The notes under the pieces: generated by a model
Told to the model about the DNA's origin: nothing
What the model saw: the letters and a program-made list of their open reading frames with translations, nothing else
Databases searched by the model: none
Shown: in pieces, positions 30,915 through 40,168 of the stretch
Position numbering within the stretch: position 1 is the first letter of the stretch
Layout of the letters: each line of letters opens with the position of its first letter
Translations under genes and position numbers: made by a program
Assembly: GCA_025360745.1 (NCBI GenBank)
Contig: JANYBP010000011.1
Coordinates: 1 to 64,000, forward strand
DNA length: 64,000 nucleotides
Direction of reading: 5' to 3'
DNA from: a bacterium
Lineage (GTDB): Bacteria; Verrucomicrobiota; Kiritimatiellia; CAIKKV01; CAIYGI01

Positions 30915-32043
30915 ATGACGGCGCGACGACGGATGCTGGACGCAATGCTTTTTCGCCGGCCCGATCGCGTGCCGCTACAACCCGGCGGCGGGCGCCGTTC
31001 GACTCTGGAGGCGTGGCACGCGCAGGGACTGCCGGCCGACGTGCTCGATTACAATGAATATGCCTACCGTCTGGCTGGCGGGACGCTGCCGTGGCCGGTC
31101 GCTGACAGCCGGTTCCGCGTCAACGAGCGCCTGATCCCCATTTTCGATGAAAAGGTGATTGAAGAGCGGCCCGACTCGCGCGTCGTGCAGGAATTGGAAA
31201 GGCAACATCTGCGAAATCGGCAAGGAGTTTACGGTCGAGCATCTGCGCGACGCGATTGATTTTGTGACCCGCCGCTGGATCAAGTGTCCGGTCGAGAATC
31301 GAAAGGACTGGGAGGATCTCCAGCGCCGCTACGACGCCGACGATCCGACGCGCCTGCCGGCCGATGCGGCGGCGCTGGGCGCCCGGCTCGCCGATCGCGA
31401 GGGCTATCTGCAGTTGCACTTTTCCGGCCCGTTCTGGCAATTGCGCGAATGGGTGGGTTTCGAGGGGCTTTGCACGCTTTTCCACGACGACCCCGGCCTC
31501 GTGCGCGAGATGATCGCCTTCTGGGAGTCGCACATCGCGCGCCTGCTCCGCCGCGCTTTCGAGCGGGTGATTCCTGACGAGGTCCACCTCTCCGAGGACA
31601 TGGCCTACAAGTGCTTCTCGATGATCTCGCCCGCCATGACGCGCGAATTTATCCTGCCGACCTGGAAGCGCTGGGGGGAGATCGTCCGCGGCGCGGGGGT
31701 CCCCGTTTACGGCATGGACTCGGACGGGTTCATCGGCGAACTGATCCCGCTCTGGATTGAGGCCGGGATCAACATGTGCGACCCGATCGAGGTCGCCGCG
31801 GGCAACGATCTGCCCGCCTTCCGCCGCCGCTTCGGGCGCGCGATGGCCTACCGCGGCGGTGTGGACAAACGCGCCATGGCCCGCGGCGGCCGGGCGATCG
31901 AGGACGAGATCGCGCGTCTGCGCCCCGTGATCGACGACGGCGGTTTTGTGCCGTCCTGCGACCACGGGGTGCCCTCCGACGTTGCCTGGCCCGATTACGT
32001 CCGCTACGTCGGTTTGCTGGCCAAAGCTACGGGATGGCTGTAA
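30915..32043 (+). pseudogene. Uroporphyrinogen decarboxylase-like (URO-D) family gene split by a 1-nt frameshift near 31191-31197
   Basis: ORF 30915-31259 supplies the N-terminus (…VIEERPDSRVVQE) and ORF 31159-32043 continues the family (NWKGNICEIGKEFTVEHLRDAIDF…); removing one A from GAATTGG at 31191 restores one frame. Confidence 0.75.
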
Positions 32044-32055
32044 ACATGCGGAATA

Positions 32056-33960
32056 TTAACCGCCTAAAAATCGCGCCACGGCGCCGGGTGCGAGGGTGGG
32101 ACGCGGGACGCGGGCGGGAAACCAGCGGGTGACGGAAGTTTCGATTCCTACGCCGTGCATATAGGCGTGTACGGCGCGGCGCAAGCCCTCGCCCAGGCGG
32201 GCGTGATCGGCGGCGCCGGGCTCCGTGTAGGCGAGCTCGTTGCGGGCGAAGCCGCCGCCTTGACCGGGTCTCAGGCGCAGCCCGAAGGCCTCCGGTTCGC
32301 GGGCGATGGGACTGTGGACGGTCAGCGCAAAGCGGTGCCAAAAGGCCGAGTGCAGACAGCCGGCGGCGAATAATTGGCGCACGTATTCGAGCGCGTCCAC
32401 CGTTTCGCGAACGGTTTGCGTCGGGAATCCGTACATCAGATAGGCATGCACCAGCAGGCCGGCCTCCGACAGCGCCCGGCAGGCGCGCGCCGCTCCGGCC
32501 AGGGTGATGCCTTTGTGCATCAGCGTCAAGAGGCGGTCGTTTGCGCATTCCAAGCCGCCCGTGACGGCGATACAGCCCGCGCGGGCCATCAGACGAGCCA
32601 GGCCGGGAGTGAAGGCGGGTTCGAAGCGGATGTTTCCCCACCAGGTGGCGATGATGCCGCGCGCCAGCAGACACTCCGAAAGCCGGCGCAGCAGCGCGGG
32701 AGGCAGGGCCTCGTCCACGAAATGAAAGCCCGACTGGCCTGTGCGCGCGATGACCTCCGCCATGCGGTCCGCCAGCTTGTCCGCCGCCAGCGGACGGAAG
32801 CGCGCGATATGCGGCAGGCTCGTGTCGCAAAACCGGCAGCGGCGCCAGTAACAGCCGTGCGCCGCGGACAGCTTGTTCCAGCGTCCATCGGACCAGAGCC
32901 GCAGCATGGGGGTGAGACTTTCGATAACCGACAGGTAATCGCCCAGCGGCAGATCTTCGAAGGCGGGGGTTGCGCTGTCGCCCGGCACGCTGTCGGCGCG
33001 GGGTGGTCCGGCCTGGTACACGACACGGCCGCTGAGACGGCGGAAAATGCGCGTCAGGCTTGCTTCGCCGCCGCGGCCCGCGCGCCACTCCGCGTAGCGC
33101 AGCAGCGGCGCTTCGCCGTCGTCCAGCATGACGGCATCCACGAAATCGAAAAGGCGCGGTTCGCTCAACGCGCGCAGTTCCGTGTTCACATAGCCGCCGC
33201 CCAGCACGATGCGCGGACGGGGACGCAGTGTGCGCAGGCGGCGGGCGACGCGCAGCGCGCCATAGAGCGTGCCGGGGAAGGGAACGGTAAGGCCGACTAT
33301 GGTGGGGCGGTGGAAGCGGAAGTTTTCCTCGACCAGTTCGTCGAGCATGCGGTCCACCAGTGTCGGGGGCGCCGCCAGTGCGGCGGCCAGCGGACCGAAG
33401 TCGGAAGCCGATACCGCCAGGCGCTCGCCGTAACGGGCCAGTTCAAAATGAGGATCCACGCCGTCGTGAATAGCATCCGCCAGATCGTCCAGATAAAGGC
33501 TTGCCAGATAGCGCGCGCGGTCCTGCACACCGAGCGCGCCAAAAGCCCAGGTCAGCGGATCGTCGTCAGGCGCGCCGTCGGAGGCGTCGAGCGGACGGAA
33601 GCGCGGGCCCTCGGGCAAGACCCCGCGTTCCGCCAGCCGGTAGGCCAGCGTCGGATCGCGCCCCTGCAAAAAGCCGATCACGGCGTCCACGGTTGAAATG
33701 TACTCCGCGGCATGGCGCAGAAACTGGCGCACGGCGGGGGTGGCTGTGCGCCGCCGGCGTCCGGTCAGGACCGCCGCGACGCGCGTCAGGCCGCCGCGCG
33801 AAAAAAGCCGCAAAATCAGCGCCAGCGAGAGATCGGCCTGCGCCACAGCGATGCCATGGCTGCGCAGGAAACCGGCCAGCCCGGGTGTCGCCGGATAGGG
33901 GGTGTTGAACGACAGCATGGGCGGCGTGATTAGCAACAGGCGTTGCGCGGTCTCCCGCAT
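32056..33960 (-). CDS. B12-binding-domain radical SAM protein
   Basis: 'LLLITPPMLSFNTPYPATPGLAGFLRSHG' N-terminal B12-binding-like part; 'KLSAAHGCYWRRCRFCDTSLPHIARFRP' radical SAM Cys motif. ATG at 33960 preferred. Confidence 0.85.
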   Translation of the reverse strand: MRETAQRLLLITPPMLSFNTPYPATPGLAGFLRSHGIAVAQADLSLALILRLFSRGGLTRVAAVLTGRRRRTATPAVRQFLRHAAEYISTVDAVIGFLQGRDPTLAYRLAERGVLPEGPRFRPLDASDGAPDDDPLTWAFGALGVQDRARYLASLYLDDLADAIHDGVDPHFELARYGERLAVSASDFGPLAAALAAPPTLVDRMLDELVEENFRFHRPTIVGLTVPFPGTLYGALRVARRLRTLRPRPRIVLGGGYVNTELRALSEPRLFDFVDAVMLDDGEAPLLRYAEWRAGRGGEASLTRIFRRLSGRVVYQAGPPRADSVPGDSATPAFEDLPLGDYLSVIESLTPMLRLWSDGRWNKLSAAHGCYWRRCRFCDTSLPHIARFRPLAADKLADRMAEVIARTGQSGFHFVDEALPPALLRRLSECLLARGIIATWWGNIRFEPAFTPGLARLMARAGCIAVTGGLECANDRLLTLMHKGITLAGAARACRALSEAGLLVHAYLMYGFPTQTVRETVDALEYVRQLFAAGCLHSAFWHRFALTVHSPIAREPEAFGLRLRPGQGGGFARNELAYTEPGAADHARLGEGLRRAVHAYMHGVGIETSVTRWFPARVPRPTLAPGAVARFLGG

Positions 33961-34097
33961 GGTCCGTGTCCCGGCAGTGTGCATCCGCATAAGTGCGGAT
34001 AGATTACACGGCGGCCTGCAAATTGGCCAGTGTGCAGCGCGAGGCCGGGATTATTTTTGCTGTGGTGGGTTTGTTGCGGTTGTGCAAGACTTTCGCC

Positions 34098-35420
34098 ATG
34101 ACTCCGCCGCTAATACGTCCCGAAGATACGCTCATTTCCACCCTTGGCCCAGCCACCCAGCCGTCGCCCATGCTGGCGCGCGGCTGGGGCAAGCGGGAGG
34201 CCTCGTTTGTGAACGAAGCGGCCCGCGTGCGCTATCGGGTGGAGGAGGGAACCGGCCACGACCGCCCGGGCGATGTGAGTTTCGAAAAGGCCGGCGCGCG
34301 GGAACGGGTCTTCTTCCGCTCCGAAGAAGTGCGCGCGGCCATCGTCACCTGCGGCGGCGTGTCGCCCGGGCTGAACAACGTGATCCGTTCGATCGTCGTC
34401 GAGTTGTGGCACAATTACGATGTGCGGGATGTGCTGGGCATCCGCTACGGTTACCAGGGACTCAATCCCGTCGTCGGACGCCCGCCGATGCGCCTGACAC
34501 CGGAGATGGTGGAGGAAATCGACGATATGGGCGGCACCATGATCGGTTCCTCCCGCGGTATGCAGGAGCCGCGCCTGATGGCGGATTATCTCAAGCGCGA
34601 GCGGCTCAACCTCTTGTTCTGCGTTGGCGGCGAAGGCACGCAACTGGGCGCCCTCGAACTGTACAACGAATGCGCGCGGCGTAAACTCCCGATCGCGATT
34701 GTCGGCATTCCCAAGACGATCGACAACGACCTGCCGTTCGTCTCCGAGACCTTCGGTTTTCAGACCGCCATTCAAGCCTCCAATAGCGTGCTCGAAGGCG
34801 CCCACTGCGAAGCCCGCAGCGCGCCCAACGGAATCGGACTGGTCAAATTGATGGGGCGTTACGCCGGTTTCATCGCCTGCGGCGCCACCCTCGCCAGCCA
34901 GCAGGTCAACTTCTGTCTGATTCCAGAGGTGCCCTTCGCCTTGGAAGGGCCCAACGGGTTTTACGAAGTCCTGCGCAAACGCCTGCTGGCGCGCGAACAC
35001 GCCGTAATTGTCGTGGCCGAAGGCGCCGGACAGGAGCTGATGGCCACGGGCGGCGAGGAAAGCCGCGACGCTTCCGGACATACGCGGTTGAAGGATATCG
35101 GACTATTCCTGAAGGAAAAAATCATCGCGCACTTTAACGAAATCGAAATGCCGGTGGAGATCAAATATTTCGATCCCAGCTACATTCTGCGCAGCGTGCC
35201 CGCCAATTGCGCCGACAGCGTGCTCTCCGACCAGATGGCCAGGCATGCGGTGCATGCCGGCATGGCCGGAAAGAGCGGGCTGCTGATCGGCCACACCAAC
35301 AACGTCTTTGTGCATGTGCCGCTGGCCCTGGCCGGCAAGCATCAAAAACGCGTCTGGCCGCACGGCGAACTGTGGCGTAACGTGCTGTCGTCCACCGGTC
35401 AGCCGCCCGCGATACGTTGA
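34098..35420 (+). CDS. pfkA: 6-phosphofructokinase
   Basis: 'VTCGGVSPGLNNVIRSIV', 'LFCVGGEGTQLGALEL', 'GIPKTIDNDLPFVSETFGFQTAIQ', 'KLMGRYAGFIA', 'IPEVPF'. Confidence 0.92.
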   Translation: MTPPLIRPEDTLISTLGPATQPSPMLARGWGKREASFVNEAARVRYRVEEGTGHDRPGDVSFEKAGARERVFFRSEEVRAAIVTCGGVSPGLNNVIRSIVVELWHNYDVRDVLGIRYGYQGLNPVVGRPPMRLTPEMVEEIDDMGGTMIGSSRGMQEPRLMADYLKRERLNLLFCVGGEGTQLGALELYNECARRKLPIAIVGIPKTIDNDLPFVSETFGFQTAIQASNSVLEGAHCEARSAPNGIGLVKLMGRYAGFIACGATLASQQVNFCLIPEVPFALEGPNGFYEVLRKRLLAREHAVIVVAEGAGQELMATGGEESRDASGHTRLKDIGLFLKEKIIAHFNEIEMPVEIKYFDPSYILRSVPANCADSVLSDQMARHAVHAGMAGKSGLLIGHTNNVFVHVPLALAGKHQKRVWPHGELWRNVLSSTGQPPAIR

Positions 35421-35439
35421 GCGTGGCGGAAGAAAACGA

Positions 35440-35454
35440 TTCGCGATTCGCGAA
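35440..35454. promoter_or_regulatory. Palindrome TTCGCGATTCGCGAA upstream of the ModABC-like operon; TATAAT at 35503-35508
   Basis: Perfect 7-bp arms around 1-nt centre in the only intergenic gap before 35570. Confidence 0.35.
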
Positions 35455-35569
35455 AGAGCGGGAATTTTCAACCGGCAAGTCCTTTTTCGACGGCGCGAAA
35501 CGTATAATATACAGTGGGACGGTGGATAATCTGAGGTTCGAACCATAGAAACAGGATGGAACAATCGGC

Positions 35570-37090
35570 ATGAAATCCGGAATTAGAGGAGTATTTGTAC
35601 TGATGGCGGCCCTGATGGCGCTCTCGGCGTGGATGCTGTGGCGTCATCCGAAAGAAGCGGCCGCCGAACCCTTGGTGGTCTACTGCGCGGTCGGTTTAAA
35701 GCTGCCTGTGGAAGCCTTGGCCGTGGAGTTCGAAAAACAGTACGGAGTCGGCATCCAATTGCAGTATGGCGGCTCCGGCACGCTGCTGAATAATCTTCAG
35801 TTGGCCAGGGTGGGCGATCTCTTCGTGGCGGCGGACTCCAGTTATATGCGGTTGGCGTGTCAAAAGAATGTTGTCGATGAGGTGCTGCCGTTAGTCGAAT
35901 TGAAACCGGCGCTGGCGGTCAAAAAGGGCAATCCCAAGCATATTCGCGGGTTGAGCGATCTTGCGAGGACGGATGTCCGCGTGGTGTTGGGCAATCCCGA
36001 CGCCGCCTCGATCGGCAAATACTCCAGGGACATTTTGACGCGGGCCGGGCTTTGGGAGAAAGTCGAAGAGCTGGTCAGGCGGCAGGGGGTCTTCAAGCCG
36101 ACGGTATCGGACCTGGCCAACGATATCCGGCTGGGTGCGGTGGATGCGGGTATTATCTGGGACGCCATGCTGCGTCAATATCCCGACCTGGAAATGGTTG
36201 GCACAACCTTGCCGACGCCGACGCCCATCCAGGTCGAGGTCGGTGTGCTGCGATTCTGCCGCCAACCCACCCTGGCGCTGCGCTTCGCCCGCTATTTAAA
36301 CAGTCGCGCCGGAAATGCGGTCTTCAAGAAACACGGGTATCAGCCGGTGGAAGGCGATGCCTGGGACTGGAAGCCGCAAATCACGTTTTACAGCGGTTCG
36401 GTGAATCGCAACGCCGTCGAGGACACGCTAAAAAAGTTTGCGGCGCGTGAGGGCGTTGAGATGAATACGATCTACAATGGCTGCGGTATTTTGACGGCGC
36501 AGATGAGGACGTTGAGAAAGGACCGGGATGGGGCGGGGTTCCCGGACGCCTATCTGGCCTGTGACCGCTATTACCTGGACACGGTCAAGGATTGGTTTCA
36601 GGAGGATGTGAACATTTCGACGGCCGACATCGTCATGGCGGTCCCCAAGGGGAATCCGCGACAGCTCCAGACGCTGCGGGATCTGGCGCGGCCGGGCGTG
36701 CGGGTTTCCGTGGGCCAGCCCGAGCAGTGTACGATCGGCGCGCTCACGCGCATACTGCTGGAGAAGAGCGGCTTGTACGACCAGGTGATGTCCAATGTGG
36801 TGATGCAAACCTCCAGTTCGTCCATGCTGGTGCCCGGCGTGGCGACCAAGTCGGTGGACGCGGCGATCGTTTACAAGACGGACACCCTGAAGGCGACCCA
36901 GACTATCGAGGTGCTGACCATCGATTCGCCCTATGCGAAAGCGGTGCAGCCGTTCAGTCTGGCGAAATCGAGCGAGCATAAATACCTCGGCCGCCGACTC
37001 TTTATGGCGCTGGCGCGGTCGAGAGCCGACTACGAGAAGGCGGGGTTCCAGTTTTGCGTGACCAACGGAACGGCGGAGGCCGGGGAATAA
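35570..37090 (+). CDS. Substrate-binding protein of a molybdate/tungstate-type ABC transporter with two tandem binding domains
   Basis: Halves start 'LVVYCAVGLKLPVEALAVEFEKQYGVGIQLQYGGSGTLL' and 'ITFYSGSVNRNAVEDTLKKFAAREGVEMNTIYNGCGILTAQM'; matching internal 'VKKGNPKHIRGLSDLARTDVRVVLGNPD' / 'VPKGNPRQLQTLRDLARPGVRVSVGQPE'. Confidence 0.88.
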   Translation: MKSGIRGVFVLMAALMALSAWMLWRHPKEAAAEPLVVYCAVGLKLPVEALAVEFEKQYGVGIQLQYGGSGTLLNNLQLARVGDLFVAADSSYMRLACQKNVVDEVLPLVELKPALAVKKGNPKHIRGLSDLARTDVRVVLGNPDAASIGKYSRDILTRAGLWEKVEELVRRQGVFKPTVSDLANDIRLGAVDAGIIWDAMLRQYPDLEMVGTTLPTPTPIQVEVGVLRFCRQPTLALRFARYLNSRAGNAVFKKHGYQPVEGDAWDWKPQITFYSGSVNRNAVEDTLKKFAAREGVEMNTIYNGCGILTAQMRTLRKDRDGAGFPDAYLACDRYYLDTVKDWFQEDVNISTADIVMAVPKGNPRQLQTLRDLARPGVRVSVGQPEQCTIGALTRILLEKSGLYDQVMSNVVMQTSSSSMLVPGVATKSVDAAIVYKTDTLKATQTIEVLTIDSPYAKAVQPFSLAKSSEHKYLGRRLFMALARSRADYEKAGFQFCVTNGTAEAGE

Positions 37091-38002
37091 ATGGCGCCGG
37101 ACCTTTCATTCAGGGACGGATGCCCGGTGTTGCAGGCGCGGCATACGGGCGTATCGGACCGTTTCTTCATGGTGGCGCTCTCCATTCTGGGCGGGTCTTA
37201 TGTGTTGTTGATCGTCATGCTGCTGGCGGGGGATGTGGCCTATCTGGTGAGTCAGTCTCTGGGAGAAACGCTGTCGCGAAATCCGATCCTGACCGTCCTG
37301 CGTAAAAGCGAGGTTCGCTATTCCATTTTTCTCAGTCTTTTTTCCTGTTCCATGTCCGCCGTGCTGGCCATGCTGGTGGCCGTGCCGATGGGCTATGCGC
37401 TTTCACGGCTGCGCTGGGTGGGACGGCGCTGGATCGACGCGATTCTGGACATACCCATCATTCTTCCGCCGCTGGTCATCGGACTGAGTCTGTTGATTCT
37501 CTTTCAATTCAAGCCGTTCACGACGCCGCTGGGGCAATGGTGGCCGTTTCCGGGCTCCTGGCACGATATGACGCTGAACCGGCTGGTGGTCTATCAGGTG
37601 CCTGCCGTGATTCTGGCGCAATTTGCCGTGGCGGGCGCCTTCGCGGTGCGGACGATGAAAGCGGCCTTTGACCAGACCAATCCGCGCTGCGAGCAGGTGG
37701 CGCTGGCGCTGGGCTGTTCACGGAGGCAGGCCTTTTTCAAGGTGACCCTTCCGGAGGTGCGCAAGGGCATGCTGACGGCGGTGACCCTGGCGTGGGCCAG
37801 GGCTTTGGGAGAGTTTGGCCCGCTGTTGATTTTTGCCGGGGCCACGCGCCACAAGACGGAGGTGTTGTCCACAACCGTGTTTCTGGAGTTGAGCATCGGC
37901 AATCTGGAAGCGGCGGTGTCGGTCTCGCTGATCATGGTGGTGGCGGCGATGCTGGTGATCCTGCTGGCGCGCAACTGGGGTGTGCGGGAGGCCGGCTTAT
38001 GA
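37091..38002 (+). CDS. ModB-like ABC transporter permease
   Basis: 'GYALSRLRWVGRRWIDAILDIPIILPPLVIGLSLLILF', 'EQVALALGCSRRQAFFKVTLPEVRKGMLTAVTLAWARALGEFGPLLIFAGATRHKTEVLSTTVFLELSIG'. Confidence 0.93.
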   Translation: MAPDLSFRDGCPVLQARHTGVSDRFFMVALSILGGSYVLLIVMLLAGDVAYLVSQSLGETLSRNPILTVLRKSEVRYSIFLSLFSCSMSAVLAMLVAVPMGYALSRLRWVGRRWIDAILDIPIILPPLVIGLSLLILFQFKPFTTPLGQWWPFPGSWHDMTLNRLVVYQVPAVILAQFAVAGAFAVRTMKAAFDQTNPRCEQVALALGCSRRQAFFKVTLPEVRKGMLTAVTLAWARALGEFGPLLIFAGATRHKTEVLSTTVFLELSIGNLEAAVSVSLIMVVAAMLVILLARNWGVREAGL

Positions 38003-38640
38003 TCGACGTGAGCAGCCTCAGCATCGCGATCGGCAAGTTCGAACTGCGCGATGTCTCGTTCAACGTGCCGGAGGGCGCCTACGGAATGCTCATGGGCCAG
38101 ACCGGCAGCGGAAAAACCACGCTCATCGAGGCCTTGATCGGGCTCAAGAAAACGCGCGCGCATTCGCGCATCGTCATCGCCGGCAGGGATGTCACGCGCC
38201 TGCCTCCGGCGGAGCGCAACATCGGCTACGTGCCCCAGGATGGCGCCTTGTTTTCGACCATGACCGTGCGCGGGCACCTGGCGTTTGCGCTGGATGTGCG
38301 GCGCGCGCCCGCCGCCTATATCGAACAGCGGGTCGCCGAGCTGGCGAATCAATTGAGGATCGAACACTTGCTGGAGCGCATGCCGGAGGGCTTGAGCGGC
38401 GGGGAGCGGCAGCGGGTGGTGCTGGGGCGCGCGCTGTCCTTTCATCCCAGGGTGCTGTTGCTGGACGAGCCGCTGAGCGCGCTGGACGAGGATACGCGCA
38501 ATGGAATGTACGAGGTGCTCCGCCAGGTGCGGAAGTCCACCGGCGTCACCGTGCTGCACGTCACGCACAGTTTTGCCGAGGCGGAAGCGCTGGCCGATTG
38601 CCGCTATGTGTTGAAGGATGGAAAGATCGAGTTGCAATAG
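37999..38640 (+). CDS. ABC transporter ATP-binding protein (ModC-like)
   Basis: 'GQTGSGKTTLIEALIG' Walker A, 'LSGGERQRVVLGRAL' signature, 'VLLLDEPLSALD' Walker B; ATGA overlap with permease. Confidence 0.95.
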   Translation: MIDVSSLSIAIGKFELRDVSFNVPEGAYGMLMGQTGSGKTTLIEALIGLKKTRAHSRIVIAGRDVTRLPPAERNIGYVPQDGALFSTMTVRGHLAFALDVRRAPAAYIEQRVAELANQLRIEHLLERMPEGLSGGERQRVVLGRALSFHPRVLLLDEPLSALDEDTRNGMYEVLRQVRKSTGVTVLHVTHSFAEAEALADCRYVLKDGKIELQ

Positions 38641-38654
38641 ACGGGAGGTCTCTG

Positions 38655-39071
38655 ATGGATGTCTGGTATGCCCTGATTATCACGGGTGTGATCTGCGGAA
38701 TCTTCAGCGCGTTGTTCGGAGTGGGCGGCGGACTCCTGATGGTGCCCGCCATGGTCCTGGGCATGGGTATCTCGCAAAAATCGGCCCAGGGCATGTCGCT
38801 GGCGATCATCATCCCGCTCGCGCTGGTCGGCGCCATTCGCTACAAGTTGAATCCGCAGGTGGATTTCGATTTACGCATCGTGATCCTGATGGCGGTCGGC
38901 GGGATCATGGGCGCGTTTCTGGGGTCCCATCTGGTCAGCCATATTTCCGGCGTCACGCTGAAACGGGCCTTTTCCGTTTTGATGATCTTTATCGCGATCC
39001 ACATGTTCATGTCCGCCGGGCGGGAAACCAAAAGCAAGGCGGCGCTGCCAGCCGCCGAGAAACTGCCGTGA
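38655..39071 (+). CDS. TSUP (TauE/SafE-like) membrane protein, short form
   Basis: 'ICGIFSALFGVGGGLLMVPAMVLGMGISQKSAQGMSLAIIIPLALVGAIRY' is typical of one TSUP half-repeat; GGAGG upstream of ATG. Confidence 0.85.
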   Translation: MDVWYALIITGVICGIFSALFGVGGGLLMVPAMVLGMGISQKSAQGMSLAIIIPLALVGAIRYKLNPQVDFDLRIVILMAVGGIMGAFLGSHLVSHISGVTLKRAFSVLMIFIAIHMFMSAGRETKSKAALPAAEKLP

Positions 39072-39101
39072 CGCTGGGTGGATATATGCTATGGTGACTA
39101 C

Positions 39102-39905
39102 ATGAAGATAAAAATCAACGAACGGTTCGAGGAAGCGCCGGCGGGCACGATGCTGGATGCGCTGCGGCTGCGGTTCAAGCCGGCCGCGGATCTGGTGGTC
39201 TATAACGGCGCTCCGATGCCGAACAACATCCCGTTGCGGGATGGGGACGAAGTGGTGCTGATCAAGCGTGGCGAAGCGCCCGCGGCCGGCGAATTGGAGG
39301 CCCTGATGGCGGCCCGGCATACCCCGGGCGTTCACGCGGCGATGAAAAAGTCCTGCGTGGGGATCGCCGGACTCGGCGGACTGGGCTCGACCATCGCCAT
39401 CGCCCTGGCCCGCATCGGGTTGGGTAAGTTGATTCTCGCGGACTTCGACGTGGTGGAACCCAGCAATCTGAACCGGCAGCAGTTTTTTGTCGATCAGATC
39501 GGGATGTTGAAGACCGAGGCCCTGCTCGCGAACTTGAAACGCATCAATCCCTATGTGACTTACGAAATCCATACGGTGAAATTGACCGCCGAAAATATTT
39601 TGCCGATTTTCGGAGACGTGGGGGTCATGATCGAGGCCTTCGACCGGCAGGATCAAAAAGTGCTCCTGATGCGGGTCTTCGGCGGCGGGCGGCCGGGCGT
39701 GCCGCTGGTGACGGCCTCGGGCCTGGCCGGGTACGGGTCCGAATCCACCCTCGCCGCGCGGAAAATCGGCGGGAATCTGTACGTGGTTGGCGATCAGGAA
39801 ACCGGCGCGCGCCCCGGTTGCGGCCTGATGGCGCCGCGGGTCGGCATTGTGGCCGGCATGCAGGCGAATCTGACGGTGCGGTTGTTATTGGGAGAAAGCA
39901 TATGA
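39102..39905 (+). CDS. ThiS-like/ThiF-like fusion (E1-type adenylyltransferase)
   Basis: N-terminal ubiquitin-like segment, then 'VGIAGLGGLGSTIAIALARIGLGKLILADFDVVEPSNLNRQQFFVDQIGMLKTEAL'. Confidence 0.9.
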   Translation: MKIKINERFEEAPAGTMLDALRLRFKPAADLVVYNGAPMPNNIPLRDGDEVVLIKRGEAPAAGELEALMAARHTPGVHAAMKKSCVGIAGLGGLGSTIAIALARIGLGKLILADFDVVEPSNLNRQQFFVDQIGMLKTEALLANLKRINPYVTYEIHTVKLTAENILPIFGDVGVMIEAFDRQDQKVLLMRVFGGGRPGVPLVTASGLAGYGSESTLAARKIGGNLYVVGDQETGARPGCGLMAPRVGIVAGMQANLTVRLLLGESI

Positions 39906-40168
39906 AAATATCGGTTGCCTATCATGCGCAGATCCGGCTGGCGGCCGGCGTGGACCAGGATCTCGTGGAGATTCCGGATGGCGGCACGGCCGTGAGCGCC
40001 CTGCGCGCCGTGTCCCATGGCGCCGAATTTACCGCCCTGCTCTTCGATGAACAGGGGCGCCTGCGCCCGGTCATTCTGCTGGTGGTGAACGACGTGCCGG
40101 TCGAGCCGGATCAGGCGTTGCAGCCGGGCGATAAAGTGGCGGTGTTCAGTCCGGTCGCGGGAGGGTGA
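39902..40168 (+). CDS. MoaD/ThiS-family sulfur carrier protein ending in -GG
   Basis: 'MKISVAYHAQIRLAAGVDQDLVEIPDGGTAV…LVVNDVPVEPDQALQPGDKVAVFSPVAGG*'; overlaps both neighbours. Confidence 0.88.
   Translation: MKISVAYHAQIRLAAGVDQDLVEIPDGGTAVSALRAVSHGAEFTALLFDEQGRLRPVILLVVNDVPVEPDQALQPGDKVAVFSPVAGG

Noticed and set aside
35421-35569. Molybdenum-cofactor riboswitch upstream of the Mo/W-type operon
   Set aside because: The leader is short and I could not identify the expected multi-stem architecture; only a DNA palindrome and a TATAAT are evident.
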